From Magnetospirillum sp. 15-1 (GTDB taxonomy: Bacteria > Pseudomonadota > Alphaproteobacteria > Rhodospirillales > Magnetospirillaceae): 64,000 nt of DNA. Under the pieces are notes generated by a model that was given only the letters and a program-made list of their open reading frames with translations, was not told the DNA's origin and ran no database searches. Location of the stretch: contig NZ_FXXN01000025.1 in assembly GCF_900184795.1 (NCBI RefSeq), forward strand, positions 444,542-508,541, written 5' to 3'. Position numbers and translations under genes: made by a program. How positions within the stretch are numbered: the first letter of the stretch is position 1; every line of letters starts with the position of its first letter. Below, piece by piece: positions 9,215 to 17,985 of this stretch.

Positions 9215-10090
9215 TTATTTCCGCACCACCAGCGCCACGCCTGCGGCCGTGGCGGCCATGCCGGCCAGGGCCAGGGGCGTCAGCATCTCGTCGAACAGCA
9301 GCCAGGCCAGCAGCGCGGTGACCGGCGGCACCAGATAGAAGAAGCTGGCCACCTTGGCCGCCTCGCCCAGGCGGATCAGGGTCATCAGCAGGCTGATGGC
9401 TCCCAGCGACAGCACCAGCACCAGCCAGCCCAGCGACAGGATGAACGGCGTCGTCCACTGGATGACCATGGTCTCGCCGGTCAGGGCCAGCGGCAGCAGG
9501 GCCGCCAGGGCGGCCAGATACTGGATCAGGGTGCCGGTGCGCAGGTCCATGCCGGTACAGAACCGCTTCTGGTACAGCGTACCGCCGGTAATGGCCAGCA
9601 GCGCCGCGATGGCGAAAGCCATGCCGTCCCAACCGAATCCGTCGAAATTCACTCCCGTCAGCCGGGTGGACAGCACCATGGCGACGCCGACCAGCCCCAG
9701 GCCGAGGCCCAGCCACTGCCGCGGTCCCACGGTCTCGCCCAGCAACGGCCCAACCACGGCGGCGGTCAGCAAAGGCTGCAATCCGGCCACCAGGGCGACC
9801 ATGCCCGAGGGAACGCCGTGATGGATGGCGCTGAACACTCCGCCGAGATAGATGGCGTGGACCAGCAGGCCGGATACCGCCAGATGGAGCCACAGCTTGG
9901 GATCGGCGGGAAATTTGGCGCGGCTGGCCACCACCACCACGCCCAGCAGGGCGATGACGATGACGAAGCGCAGCACCAGGAAGGTGAAGGGCTCGGCATA
10001 GGGCAGGCCGTACTTGCCGCCGATGAAGCCGGTGCTCCACAGCAGCACGAAGACGCCCGGCATGGCTTTGGTCCAGGCGTGTTCCCGCAC
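9215..10090 (-). CDS. EamA-domain (DMT superfamily) transporter
   Basis: A 291-residue membrane protein with about ten hydrophobic segments arranged as two EamA repeats. Its start (VFVLLWSTGFIGGKYGLPYAEPFTFLVLRF) is typical of drug/metabolite transporters. The substrate is unknown. It converges on the SDR gene with a gap of 6 bp and is the last gene of a leftward run with the small membrane protein at 10096 and the BON protein. Confidence 0.85.
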   Translation of the reverse strand: MREHAWTKAMPGVFVLLWSTGFIGGKYGLPYAEPFTFLVLRFVIVIALLGVVVVASRAKFPADPKLWLHLAVSGLLVHAIYLGGVFSAIHHGVPSGMVALVAGLQPLLTAAVVGPLLGETVGPRQWLGLGLGLVGVAMVLSTRLTGVNFDGFGWDGMAFAIAALLAITGGTLYQKRFCTGMDLRTGTLIQYLAALAALLPLALTGETMVIQWTTPFILSLGWLVLVLSLGAISLLMTLIRLGEAAKVASFFYLVPPVTALLAWLLFDEMLTPLALAGMAATAAGVALVVRK

Positions 10091-10095
10091 TTGGC

Positions 10096-10341
10096 TCAGC
10101 CCTCGGCCTTGGGATGTTCGACCGGCTCGGGCCGCTTGGGCGGCGCCTCGCCGCCGGTCCAGAACACCCAGGTGGAGGCCAGCCAGGCCACCATGGCGAT
10201 GAAGCCGGCCAGCTTGGGCGGCACGCCGAAATACCTGGGCAGGACCAGCAGCAGCGTGATGCCGCCGACAAAGCCGCAGACCGTCCAGGCGGCGCCGATC
10301 ACGTGGCGCGGCAGGCCCTTCTTCTTGGGGGATTCACTCAT
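10096..10341 (-). CDS. small two-helix membrane protein, unknown
   Basis: An 81-residue protein with a basic N-terminus (MSESPKKKGLPRH), two hydrophobic helices at about residues 14-36 and 43-62, and a charged proline-rich tail. It lies 5 bases upstream of the EamA transporter gene, so the two are probably co-translated. I recognise no family. An accessory role for the transporter is possible but only inferred from position. Confidence 0.65.
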   Translation of the reverse strand: MSESPKKKGLPRHVIGAAWTVCGFVGGITLLLVLPRYFGVPPKLAGFIAMVAWLASTWVFWTGGEAPPKRPEPVEHPKAEG

Positions 10342-10346
10342 GTTCT

Positions 10347-10949
10347 TCAGGGCCTGACATCGATGTAATTGACGACCTTCTTGATCCCCTCGCCTTCCTT
10401 CAGGCGGGCAATGGCCTTGTTGGCCTCCTCCTGCGACCGGGCGCGGCCGATCACGTAGAGATTGCCGTAGGAATCCACGGTGGTGCGGAAGTTCACGTCG
10501 GCCACCCCCTTGGTGCCGATCAGGCGCGCCTGCGCCTTGACGCCCATCTCCACCGTATCGGCCCAGCTGGGCAGTGCCTTGCGCCGGGCATCGTCCTTGG
10601 CCAGATAGGTCACCTGCCAGTAGAGCTTTCTGACGCCTTCGATGCTGCGCACGTCCTTCTGGAACTGGTCATAGGTGGCCTTGTCATCGAACAGACCGGT
10701 GACCAGCAGACGCTGCTCGTAGATCTCGGTGGAGGCCTGGATGGTGGTGTTCTTGCCCATATAGCCGTTGACCTTGGCGACGATCAGGTTGTCCTTGGCG
10801 ATGTCCGAAGCCGAGCGCGCCTCGATGGCCCGGTCGATCAGCGTCTTGGGCGCGGTCAGCACGTCCATCAACTGGGCACGGGCCGGAGCGGCAAGGGCGA
10901 AAGTCGCAAGTACGACAACGGCAATTCGGCGCATGGTGCGGTTCCGCAT
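10347..10949 (-). CDS. exported protein with two BON domains
   Basis: About 200 residues. A signal peptide (RRIAVVVLATFALAAPARA) is followed by two BON-like repeats, the first around DNLIVAKVNGYMG to VTYLA and the second around DTVEMGVKAQARLIG to NYIDVRP. BON proteins are periplasmic or outer-membrane proteins linked to envelope stress (OsmY, DolP). Two ATG codons (10949 and 10934) are possible starts; neither has a strong ribosome-binding site, and both keep the signal peptide. Confidence 0.8.
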   Translation of the reverse strand: MRNRTMRRIAVVVLATFALAAPARAQLMDVLTAPKTLIDRAIEARSASDIAKDNLIVAKVNGYMGKNTTIQASTEIYEQRLLVTGLFDDKATYDQFQKDVRSIEGVRKLYWQVTYLAKDDARRKALPSWADTVEMGVKAQARLIGTKGVADVNFRTTVDSYGNLYVIGRARSQEEANKAIARLKEGEGIKKVVNYIDVRP

Positions 10950-11016
10950 GGGTGGTGTGACCACCAACCATACAGGCCAAGACCAACGGCGCCAATCGGC
11001 TATTTGTCCTGGCTAT

Positions 11017-11904
11017 TTATCTGGCGGCGCCCTTGAGGTGCTTGTGCACCGCCTGACGCGAGATGCCCAGTTCCTTGCCGATGCGGGCCAGCGACCATTC
11101 GGGATTGGCCTCCTTCAGGGCGCGGGCGCGATCCTTGGTCGACTGCCCGGCGCCACGGGTGCTCAACCCCGTGGCAAGCGCCGCGAAATCCGCCGCCAGG
11201 ACGCCGTAGCCGCTGCCGTCCTCGCCCCCTCGCCCGGCCCAGTATTCCAGACGAGCGGAAAAATCGGCGATGGTCACGGCCGGAAGGCCGTTGCGCCATG
11301 CCGCCTCCACCAGCCGGTGACGGGCGGCGCAGGCCGCCGGCAAGGCGGGGGGCTGGGCGGTGGGGTCGGCCACCAGTTCCATGTGGCGCAGCCGTCCCTC
11401 CCAGCGCAGGGACTCGGCACGTGCCGCCTCGACGCTGGCCGGCATGGGATGGACGGCGGCCACGATCGCCTCTACCTCCGACGGCGTCTCGCAGGCGCTT
11501 GCGGCCTGGATGAACAGCAACTCGAAATCCGTGGGGCGCAGGACCGCTTCCTCGCTGCCGTAGCGCTGGATCACCACGGCCCGCTCGTCGATACGGGTCA
11601 GTTCGCGCAGGCGGAACAGCCGTACCGCCCGGATGATGCTGCCCGGCTTGGCGCCTTCCTCGTGCAGACGCAGCGCCTGCATGGCGGCCTCGGCGCCGTC
11701 GCCCTTGCGGGTGGCCCAGCGCCGCGCCAACACCTCGAGCCCGGCGGGATAGCTGCCCCATTCCAGATCACAGAACGCCCGAGCGCGCTCCAGCGCCTCG
11801 TCCTGCTCGGCCTCGTTCTCGGCCTCATAGAGCGCCAGCATGCCTTCCAGGCGGTCGAGAGCCTTATCCTCCCGCCCCTGGCTCATCAAATCGAAAAGGT
11901 CCAT
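11017..11904 (-). CDS. unknown protein with C-terminal helix-turn-helix
   Basis: A 295-residue acidic, helix-rich protein starting at the ATG at 11904, chosen for the upstream GAGGGGGCG; the frame is open further upstream. The last 30 residues (NPEWSLARIGKELGISRQ then AVHKHLKG) form a clear helix-turn-helix of the sigma-region-4 or MarR-like kind. The rest has repeat-like helical pairs and no recognised domain. It may be a DNA-binding protein with a helical regulatory region; nothing more is supported. Confidence 0.65.
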   Translation of the reverse strand: MDLFDLMSQGREDKALDRLEGMLALYEAENEAEQDEALERARAFCDLEWGSYPAGLEVLARRWATRKGDGAEAAMQALRLHEEGAKPGSIIRAVRLFRLRELTRIDERAVVIQRYGSEEAVLRPTDFELLFIQAASACETPSEVEAIVAAVHPMPASVEAARAESLRWEGRLRHMELVADPTAQPPALPAACAARHRLVEAAWRNGLPAVTIADFSARLEYWAGRGGEDGSGYGVLAADFAALATGLSTRGAGQSTKDRARALKEANPEWSLARIGKELGISRQAVHKHLKGAAR

Positions 11905-11974
11905 CGCCCCCTCGTCAACACACGGGTTGACGGTGCAACGCCCCGGGCGCCCTGTCAAGACACCGCAATCCATC

Positions 11975-12121
11975 TTAAGTGTTCTGGGAGTTCCGATCCT
12001 GCCGCTCGGCGGCGACCTTGGCCACCACCGCCTTGACCAGACTGGGGGGCGCCGTCAGCACGGAATAGCCTTCGCTGGCGAGGCAGGCGGTTACTGCGGC
12101 AAGAAGCAGTCGCGGGATCAT
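11975..12121 (-). CDS. 48-residue putative exported small protein
   Basis: Encodes MIPRLLLAAVTACLASEGYS followed by a short amphipathic, basic tail ending RQDRNSQNT. The ATG at 12121 has GGAGG five bases upstream; a second ATG at 12124 is too close to it. The N-terminus looks like a signal peptide or single membrane segment. A plausible promoter lies at 12167-12194. I cannot assign a function; the good ribosome-binding site and promoter are the reasons for calling it. Confidence 0.5.
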   Translation of the reverse strand: MIPRLLLAAVTACLASEGYSVLTAPPSLVKAVVAKVAAERQDRNSQNT

Positions 12122-12166
12122 CATGGCCTCCGTCAAGACGACGGCAGTGAAAGTCTAGAAAAATCT

Positions 12167-12194
12167 AGCATAATGCGCGTGAATAACCGGTTAA
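12167..12194 (-). promoter_or_regulatory. candidate promoter of the 48-residue ORF
   Basis: Read on the minus strand, TTAACC (12194-12189) is separated by 16 bases from TATGCT (12172-12167). The -35 is inside a 10-base palindrome TAACCGGTTA, and just downstream is CTAGA-TTTT-TCTAG. The segment is AT-rich compared with its surroundings. This is sequence resemblance only. Confidence 0.4.
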
Positions 12195-12223
12195 TCGGGC
12201 TGACCGATGACGAGATGTAGAAA

Positions 12224-12248
12224 AGCCCGCCGGACGGGCCGGCGGGCT
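12224..12248 (-). terminator. terminator after tRNA-Lys
   Basis: A 9-bp stem (AGCCCGCCG / CGGCGGGCT) with a 7-base loop is followed on the minus strand by TTTCT. It lies 10 bases beyond the tRNA CCA end, which fits an intrinsic terminator for the tRNA gene. Confidence 0.8.
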
Positions 12249-12258
12249 CTCGAGGTCT

Positions 12259-12334
12259 TGGTGGGTCCGCCGGGACTCGAACCCGGGACCTCTCGATTAA
12301 AAGTCGCTTGCTCTACCAACTGAGCTACGGACCC
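12259..12334 (-). tRNA. tRNA-Lys (anticodon TTT)
   Basis: A complete 76-base tRNA on the minus strand. The acceptor stem is GGGTCCG/CGGACCC, the D-arm contains AGCTCAGTTGGTAGAGC, the anticodon loop is CTTTTAA with anticodon TTT, and the T-arm is CCGGGTTCGAGTCCCGG. The CCA end is encoded. An intrinsic terminator follows. Confidence 0.97.
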
Positions 12335-12393
12335 GGAAAAGAGGGCGCTCACCATAGGCAGATGAGCGCCGCTCGTCAACGCTTGGAAAATCT

Positions 12394-12939
12394 CTATTTC
12401 TTGACGTCGGCCAGCACCTGCATGCGGATCAGCTTGTCGGGCTTGGAGACGATGCCGTTGTCCCCCGCGTCACCGGCCTTGATGCGGTCGACGCTCTCCA
12501 TGCCCTCGACGACCTTGCCCACGGCGGTGTAACGGCCATCCAGGCTGGGGGCCGAGCCGAACATGATGAAGAACTGGGAATCGGCGCTGTCCGGGCTGGC
12601 CGAACGGGCCATGCCCACCACGCCGCGCACGAAGGGCTCGCCGGTGAATTCGGCACGCAGCTTGACGCCCGAGCCGCCGGTGCCGGTGCCGGTGGGATCG
12701 CCGCCCTGGGCCATGAAGCCGGGGATGACGCGATGGAACACCGTGCCGTCATAGAAGCCCTTGCGGACCAGTTCCTTGATACGGGCCACGTGCTTGGGGG
12801 CCAGATCGGGGCGCAGTTCGATGGTCACCTTGCCGGTGGGCAGTTCCAGCAGCAGAGTATTCTCGGGATCGGCGGCCAGGACCGGCTGGGCCACGGCCAG
12901 AACCAGGGCGGCGGCGGCGAAAAACAGTCGCTTCAGCAT
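12394..12939 (-). CDS. ppiA: exported cyclophilin-type peptidyl-prolyl isomerase
   Basis: A 181-residue protein with a signal peptide (MLKRLFFAAAALVLAVAQPV, then LAA) and a cyclophilin domain. The active-site arginine motif is FHRVIPGFMAQGGD, followed by GTGTGGSG and SQFFIMFG. It should catalyse proline isomerisation in the periplasm. The ATG at 12939 was chosen because it begins the signal peptide; the frame continues upstream into the next gene. It lies 4 bases downstream of a cytoplasmic paralogue, an apparent tandem duplication with divided location. Confidence 0.93.
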   Translation of the reverse strand: MLKRLFFAAAALVLAVAQPVLAADPENTLLLELPTGKVTIELRPDLAPKHVARIKELVRKGFYDGTVFHRVIPGFMAQGGDPTGTGTGGSGVKLRAEFTGEPFVRGVVGMARSASPDSADSQFFIMFGSAPSLDGRYTAVGKVVEGMESVDRIKAGDAGDNGIVSKPDKLIRMQVLADVKK

Positions 12940-12943
12940 GGTC

Positions 12944-13420
12944 TCAATCCTCGGAATCAGCGGCGACGCGGAGCGTGACGATACAGTCGGGGTCGGTAAC
13001 GGCTCCACTGCGCGGCGCGCCCTTCTTGATGTTGTCGACCAGGTCCATGCCCTCGACCACCTGACCCCAGATGGTGTACTGGCGGTCCAGATACGACTGG
13101 GTGTCGAAGCAGATGAAGAACTGGGAATCGGCGCTGTCCGGCGACTGGGCGCGCGCCATGGAGCAGGTACCGCGCACATGCTTGGCCGCATTGAACTCGG
13201 CCTTCAGCTTGGTGCCCGAACCACCGGTGCCGGTGCCCTGCGGGCAGCCGGTCTGGGCCATGAAGCCGTCGATCACCCGATGGAACTTGATGCCGTCGTA
13301 GAACTTGGCGCGAGCCAGTTCCTTGATGCGGGCAACGTGGTTGGGGGCGAGGTCGGGGCGCAGTTCGATGACGACGCGACCGTCCTTCAGGTCGAGATAA
13401 AGAGTATTCTCAAGGTCCAC
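12944..13420 (-). CDS. ppiB: cytoplasmic cyclophilin-type peptidyl-prolyl isomerase
   Basis: A 158-residue cyclophilin without a signal peptide. It has FHRVIDGFMAQTGC, GTGTGGSG and SQFFICFD, and is closely similar to the adjacent exported paralogue (shared DLAPNHVARIKEL-type segment). It is the cytosolic PpiB type. It lies 11 bases after coaD in a gyrA-coaD-ppiB-ppiA order, probably one leftward transcription unit. Confidence 0.94.
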   Translation of the reverse strand: MDLENTLYLDLKDGRVVIELRPDLAPNHVARIKELARAKFYDGIKFHRVIDGFMAQTGCPQGTGTGGSGTKLKAEFNAAKHVRGTCSMARAQSPDSADSQFFICFDTQSYLDRQYTIWGQVVEGMDLVDNIKKGAPRSGAVTDPDCIVTLRVAADSED

Positions 13421-13431
13421 AGTGGTCTTCC

Positions 13432-13938
13432 TTAAGCCGAGAAGCCGAATTTCTCGTCCAGCCGCGCCTTGACGCGGGGACTGACGAATTGGGAGATCTC
13501 ACCGCCCAGGCGGCCGATCTCCTTGACGAAGCGCGACGAAATGAACTGGCAGCGTTCGGAGGCCATCAGGAAGATGGTCTCGATATCGGGCGACAGGCGG
13601 GCGTTCATGCCGGCCATCTGGAATTCATACTCGAAATCCGAGACGGCACGCAGGCCGCGCACGATCAGGTTGGCGCCGCACTTGGCGGTGAAATCCACCA
13701 GCAGGGTATCGAAGGGCCGCACCTCGATGCTGGCCCCCACCGCCTTGGCGAGGTCGGCCATCTCGACCTCGGCCATCTCCACCCGCTCTTCCAGGGTGAA
13801 CAGCGGTCCCTTGCCGGCATTGACCGCCACGGCGACGATCAGGTGGTCAACCACCCGGGCGGCGCGGGCCACGATATCCATGTGGCCGTTGGTGATCGGA
13901 TCGAAGGTTCCTGGATAAAGACCGACGCGCTTAGGCAT
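13432..13938 (-). CDS. coaD: phosphopantetheine adenylyltransferase
   Basis: The penultimate step of coenzyme A synthesis: transfers AMP to 4'-phosphopantetheine. The 168-residue protein has the nucleotidyltransferase motif [12 protein letters not shown] (Gly18-His19), [15 protein letters not shown] and the C-terminal [10 protein letters not shown]. The ATG at 13938 gives the standard [12 protein letters not shown] start and overlaps the gyrA 3' end by 8 bases. Confidence 0.96.
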   Translation of the reverse strand: MPKRVGLYPGTFDPITNGHMDIVARAARVVDHLIVAVAVNAGKGPLFTLEERVEMAEVEMADLAKAVGASIEVRPFDTLLVDFTAKCGANLIVRGLRAVSDFEYEFQMAGMNARLSPDIETIFLMASERCQFISSRFVKEIGRLGGEISQFVSPRVKARLDEKFGFSA

Positions 13939-16618
13939 CCTCGCCTCCCGCCATATCATCGGCTGCATCCCCGGCCCCCTCGTCGGATTCGTCGGATTCA
14001 TCGCCATTGCTTCCGATATCGCACAGTCTGGCGGCGGAAACCACCCGCTCGTTTTCGGCGGTGCGCAGCAGCGTCACGCCCTGGGTCTTGCGGCCGGCGA
14101 TGCGGATGTCGTCCACCGGCATGCGGATCAGCTTGCCGCCGTCGCTGACCAGCATGATGTCATCCTCGTGGTCGACGGGGAACGACGCCACCACCAGACC
14201 CGTCTTGGCGGTCATGTCCAGATTGGCGATGCCGGAACCGCCTCGGCCGGTAATGCGGTACTCGAAGGCCGAGGTGCGCTTGCCGAAGCCGTTCTCGGTG
14301 ACGGTCAGGATGAACTGCTGCTCGGCGACCATCTTTTCCAGCTGTTCGGCCGGCAGATCACCCTTGAGGAAGGCGTCGCGGGTCTCGGAATCGTAATCGG
14401 TGTGGCGCAGGATGGACATGGAGATGACCTCGTCCTCCCCATCCAGCCGGATACCGCGCACGCCGGTGGAATCGCGGCTCTTGAACTCGCGCACGTCCTG
14501 AACCGGGAAGCGGATGGCCTTGCCCAGATGGGTGGCCAGCAGCACGTCGTCGCTTTCGGCCGCGCAGGTCTGCACCGAAATCAGGCGCTCGCCCTCGCCC
14601 AGCTTCATGGCGATCTTGCCGTTGGCGCGCACCTCGGTGAAGTCGGACAGCGGATTGCGCCGCACGTCGCCCTTGGAGGTAACGAACATCACGTGCAGGT
14701 CGCCCCAGGTGGTCTCGTCCTCGGGCAGCGGCATGATGGTCGAGATGGTCTCGCCGTCGTCCAGCGGCAGCAGATTGACCATGGCCTTGCCGCGTGCCTG
14801 GGGATTGCCCAGCGGCAGGCGGTAGACCTTCAGCTTGTAGGCGATGCCGGTGGACGAGAAGAACAGTACTGGCGTGTGGGTGTTGACCACGAACACCTGG
14901 GAGAGGAAGTCCTCGTCCTTGATGTTCATGCCGGAGCGCCCCTTGCCGCCGCGCTTCTGGGCGCGATAGGCCGACAGCGGCACCCGCTTGATGTAGCCGG
15001 TGTTGGTCACCGTCACCACCATGTCCTCGCGGGCGATGAGGTCCTCGATATCGGCCTCGAACTCGTTTTCCTCGATGGTGGTGCGGCGCGGCGTGGCGAA
15101 CTGCTCGCGAATTTCCATCAGCTCGCCGCGCATCACCTCGAACAGGCGCGGACGCGACGACAGGATCAGCAGGTAGGCTTCGATCTGGTGGCCGATCTCG
15201 CGCAATTCGTCGCCGATCTTGTCGCGCTCCAGCCCGGTGAGGCGGTGCAGACGCAGGTCGAGGATGGCCTTGGCCTGAATCTCGGACAGGCGGTAGCAGC
15301 CGTCCTCGATGGTGCGGCCGGGCTCGTCGATCAGGCGGATCAGCGGCTCCACGTCGCCCACCGGCCAGGCGCGGGTCATCAGCTTCTCGCGCGCCTCGCC
15401 CGGATCGGGAGCGGCGCGGATCAGGCGGATCACCTCGTCGATATTGGCCACGGCGATGGCCAGACCGGCCAAGACATGGGCGCGGTCGCGGGCCTTGCCC
15501 AGTTCGAAGATGGTGCGCCGCGTGATCACCTCTTCGCGGAAGGCGATGAAGGCGACGATGATGTCGCGGAGCGTCATCATCACCGGCCGGCCGCCGTTGA
15601 GCGCCAGCGAGTTGACGCCAAAGCTGGTCTGCAAGGGGGTGAAGCGGTAAAGCTGCGCCAGCACCACCTCGGCGATGGCGTCGCGCTTGATCTCGACCAC
15701 CACCCGCACGCCGTCGCGATCGGATTCGTCGCGCAGGTCGGAGATGCCCTCGATCTTCTTGTCGCGGACCAGCTCGGCGATCTGCTCGAGCATGCGGGCC
15801 TTGTTCACCTGATAGGGAATCTCGGTGACGACGATGGCTTCGCGGTCCTTGCGGATCTCCTCGATATGGACGCGGCCGCGCATGACCACCGAGCCGCGGC
15901 CGGTCAGTTGGGCGGCGCGGATGCCGGAGCGGCCGAGAATGGTGCCGCCGGTCGGGAAGTCCGGACCGGGCACCAGCTCCATCAGCCGCTCGACCGTCAC
16001 ATTGGGGTCGTCGATATAGGCGCAGCAGGCGTCGATCACCTCGCCCAGGTTATGGGGCGGGATGTTGGTGGCCATGCCCACCGCGATACCGCCGGCGCCG
16101 TTGACCAGCAGGTTGGGATACCTGGCCGGCAGCACCATGGGCTCGTAGGTGGATTCGTCGTAATTGGCCTGGAAATCGACGGTTTCCTTGTCGATGTCCT
16201 CGAGCAGGGAATGGGCCGAGCGGGCCAAGCGGGCCTCGGTATAACGCATGGCCGCCGGCGGATCGCCGTCCATGGAGCCGAAATTGCCCTGCCCGTCCAC
16301 CAGCGGCAGACGCATGGAGAAATTCTGCGCCATGCGAACCATGGCGTCGTAAATGGCCGAGTCGCCATGGGGGTGATACTTACCCATGACGTCGCCGACG
16401 ATGCGGGCCGATTTGCGGAAGGGCTTGTTGTAGTGATACCCCGCCTCGTTCATGGCGAACAGGATGCGGCGGTGGACCGGCTTCAGCCCGTCACGGACGT
16501 CGGGAAGCGCACGGCTCACGATCACGCTCATGGCGTAATCGAGATAAGAGCGCTTCATCTCGTCTTCGATAGTGACCGGAGTAATGTCGAATTGCGGCGA
16601 CGCGGGAGGCGTGGTCAA
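13931..16618 (-). CDS. gyrA: DNA gyrase subunit A
   Basis: An 895-residue type II topoisomerase breakage-reunion subunit. The catalytic tyrosine is Tyr126 (AMRYTEARL). The quinolone-determining segment reads [15 protein letters not shown], with the usual Ser and Asp. The GyrA box is [10 protein letters not shown], followed by beta-pinwheel repeats. No ATG precedes the conserved start region, so a TTG at 16618 ([20 protein letters not shown]) with an upstream GGGA is the best start; GTG codons further up are alternatives. The tail ([20 protein letters not shown]) is strongly acidic, a known autoregulatory feature of some GyrA tails. Confidence 0.96.
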   Translation of the reverse strand: MTTPPASPQFDITPVTIEDEMKRSYLDYAMSVIVSRALPDVRDGLKPVHRRILFAMNEAGYHYNKPFRKSARIVGDVMGKYHPHGDSAIYDAMVRMAQNFSMRLPLVDGQGNFGSMDGDPPAAMRYTEARLARSAHSLLEDIDKETVDFQANYDESTYEPMVLPARYPNLLVNGAGGIAVGMATNIPPHNLGEVIDACCAYIDDPNVTVERLMELVPGPDFPTGGTILGRSGIRAAQLTGRGSVVMRGRVHIEEIRKDREAIVVTEIPYQVNKARMLEQIAELVRDKKIEGISDLRDESDRDGVRVVVEIKRDAIAEVVLAQLYRFTPLQTSFGVNSLALNGGRPVMMTLRDIIVAFIAFREEVITRRTIFELGKARDRAHVLAGLAIAVANIDEVIRLIRAAPDPGEAREKLMTRAWPVGDVEPLIRLIDEPGRTIEDGCYRLSEIQAKAILDLRLHRLTGLERDKIGDELREIGHQIEAYLLILSSRPRLFEVMRGELMEIREQFATPRRTTIEENEFEADIEDLIAREDMVVTVTNTGYIKRVPLSAYRAQKRGGKGRSGMNIKDEDFLSQVFVVNTHTPVLFFSSTGIAYKLKVYRLPLGNPQARGKAMVNLLPLDDGETISTIMPLPEDETTWGDLHVMFVTSKGDVRRNPLSDFTEVRANGKIAMKLGEGERLISVQTCAAESDDVLLATHLGKAIRFPVQDVREFKSRDSTGVRGIRLDGEDEVISMSILRHTDYDSETRDAFLKGDLPAEQLEKMVAEQQFILTVTENGFGKRTSAFEYRITGRGGSGIANLDMTAKTGLVVASFPVDHEDDIMLVSDGGKLIRMPVDDIRIAGRKTQGVTLLRTAENERVVSAARLCDIGSNGDESDESDEGAGDAADDMAGGEDA

Positions 16619-16805
16619 CGAAATTTTCCCATCGGTTTCAATAGAGGAACCAGAATTTGGGGTGGACGCAGGTCCACGCGGGCGCACGCTACCAGATATC
16701 GTGAGTCCCGACAACCCGAGGGTATGGGCTACGCGGTATTCGAAGTGAACTCTTGCCGACGCTCTGTCATAATGGGCGACGGCGCGGCTTGCCTCGGGAT
16801 GGAGC

Positions 16806-17216
16806 ATGAAGCAAGAAATCTCTGCGGCCCAGGTGGTTTCGGCCCGGGCATCCGAGACCGGCGATGCGGTCCGCGTGGTGCTGGCCGACGAATCGGGCGA
16901 GGAGCACGTGGTGGTCCTGCCGCTGGATCAACTGGCCCTGCTGTCGGCCTGGCTGGAACAGGCCGGGCGCATTCCCGCCGAAGAGGCGTCCCAGCCCGCC
17001 CAGGACACCCCCATCACCGCCCCCGCCCATTCGGTCGAGCGCTGGACCATTCAGCCCGAGGCCGACGACGAACACATCCTGCTGGGCTTCAAGCTGGCCA
17101 AGGGCGCGGAAATGAGCCTGCGCATGCACCGCAGCGGCGTCGCCGCCTATGCCAAGGCGCTGACCTCCATGCTGGGCCGCCTGCTCCCCGCCCCGCCGAC
17201 CAAGGCCAAGCATTAG
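16806..17216 (+). CDS. unknown protein divergent from gyrA
   Basis: A 136-residue protein, [16 protein letters not shown] then [12 protein letters not shown], with two halves. Residues 1-55 look like strands followed by a helix ([20 protein letters not shown]). Residues 75-125 ([20 protein letters not shown]) also look like strand-then-helix. They are joined by a Pro/Ala-rich linker. I recognise no family. It is transcribed away from gyrA across a 187-bp gap and sits 66 bp before ssb. Confidence 0.7.
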   Translation: MKQEISAAQVVSARASETGDAVRVVLADESGEEHVVVLPLDQLALLSAWLEQAGRIPAEEASQPAQDTPITAPAHSVERWTIQPEADDEHILLGFKLAKGAEMSLRMHRSGVAAYAKALTSMLGRLLPAPPTKAKH

Positions 17217-17282
17217 CCCTTTCTCGCGCGGTCTCCTTGCAATATGATCCGCGCCAATTTCGTCAATGGGAGCCAAATCGCC

Positions 17283-17774
17283 ATGGCTGGCAGCGTCAAC
17301 AAGGTCATTCTCGTCGGCAATTTGGGCCGCGATCCCGAGGTTCGGACCTCGCAGGATGGGTCGAAGATCGTCAACCTGAACATCGCCACCTCCGAGACCT
17401 GGAAGGATCGCGGCACCGGCGAGCGCAAGGAAAAGACCGAGTGGCACCGGGTGGTGATCTTCAATCCCAACCTGGCCGACGTGGCCGAGCGCTATCTGCG
17501 CAAGGGCTCCAGCGTCTACGTGGAAGGCGCGTTGCAGACCCGCAAGTGGACCGATCAGTCGGGCCAGGAAAAATACACCACCGAGGTGGTGATCGGCCGC
17601 TTCAAGGGCGAGCTGACCCTGCTGGGCGGCCGTGACGGCGGCGGTGCCGGCGGCGGCGGCGGATATGACGACAGCCCGCGCCAGAGCGGCGGCGGCGGTT
17701 CGCGCCAGGGCGGCGGCGGTGGCGGCCAGTCCTGGGAGCCCCCGGCCGACCTGGACGACGAAATCCCCTTCTGA
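17283..17774 (+). CDS. ssb: single-stranded DNA-binding protein
   Basis: A 163-residue SSB. An N-terminal OB-fold covers residues 1-110 ([36 protein letters not shown]). A glycine/serine/glutamine-rich disordered linker follows, and the protein ends in the acidic tip DLDDEIPF that recruits repair and replication partners. The ATG at 17283 begins the standard MAGSVNKV; an in-frame ATG at 17244 would add 13 unlikely residues. An intrinsic terminator follows 25 bases after the stop. Confidence 0.97.
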   Translation: MAGSVNKVILVGNLGRDPEVRTSQDGSKIVNLNIATSETWKDRGTGERKEKTEWHRVVIFNPNLADVAERYLRKGSSVYVEGALQTRKWTDQSGQEKYTTEVVIGRFKGELTLLGGRDGGGAGGGGGYDDSPRQSGGGGSRQGGGGGGQSWEPPADLDDEIPF

Positions 17775-17798
17775 GGCCCGATGGCCTCGTGCAAACGG

Positions 17799-17830
17799 AA
17801 ACGGCACCGCCCACAGCGGTGCCGTTTTTC
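17799..17830 (+). terminator. terminator after ssb
   Basis: A 12-bp perfect stem (AAACGGCACCGC / GCGGTGCCGTTT) with a 5-base loop, followed by TTC. It lies 25 bases beyond the ssb stop. Confidence 0.85.
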
Positions 17831-17865
17831 ATTGGCTCATGAATTTGTAGGGACAGAGTTACAAG

Positions 17866-17933
17866 ACACGGATGGGCACGGATGCGGTGCTATGCACCGC
17901 TCGCGGATGAACAGGGAAATCCACGATTCGTGT
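17866..17933. repeat. nested inverted-repeat element with CACGGATG units
   Basis: Between the ssb terminator and the HlyD gene. Outer arms ACACGGAT (17866-17873) and ATTCGTGT (17926-17933) pair with one wobble. Inside is a perfect 7-bp hairpin GCGGTGC-TAT-GCACCGC (17884-17900). GGATG occurs three times (CACGGATG, GCACGGATG, GCGGATG). The composition differs from the flanking genes. It may be a small dispersed element or a structured 3' region. Confidence 0.45.
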
Positions 17934-17985
17934 GAAAAACCACAGACGGACGCCAACATGGCGTTGATGCCCGTTTTTGCCAGCC

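Noticed and set aside
14168-17635. 1155-codon open frame on the plus strand
   Set aside because: It is antisense to gyrA and rich in His, Gly and Gln as expected from a GC-rich gene read backwards; it has no domain and no ribosome-binding site.
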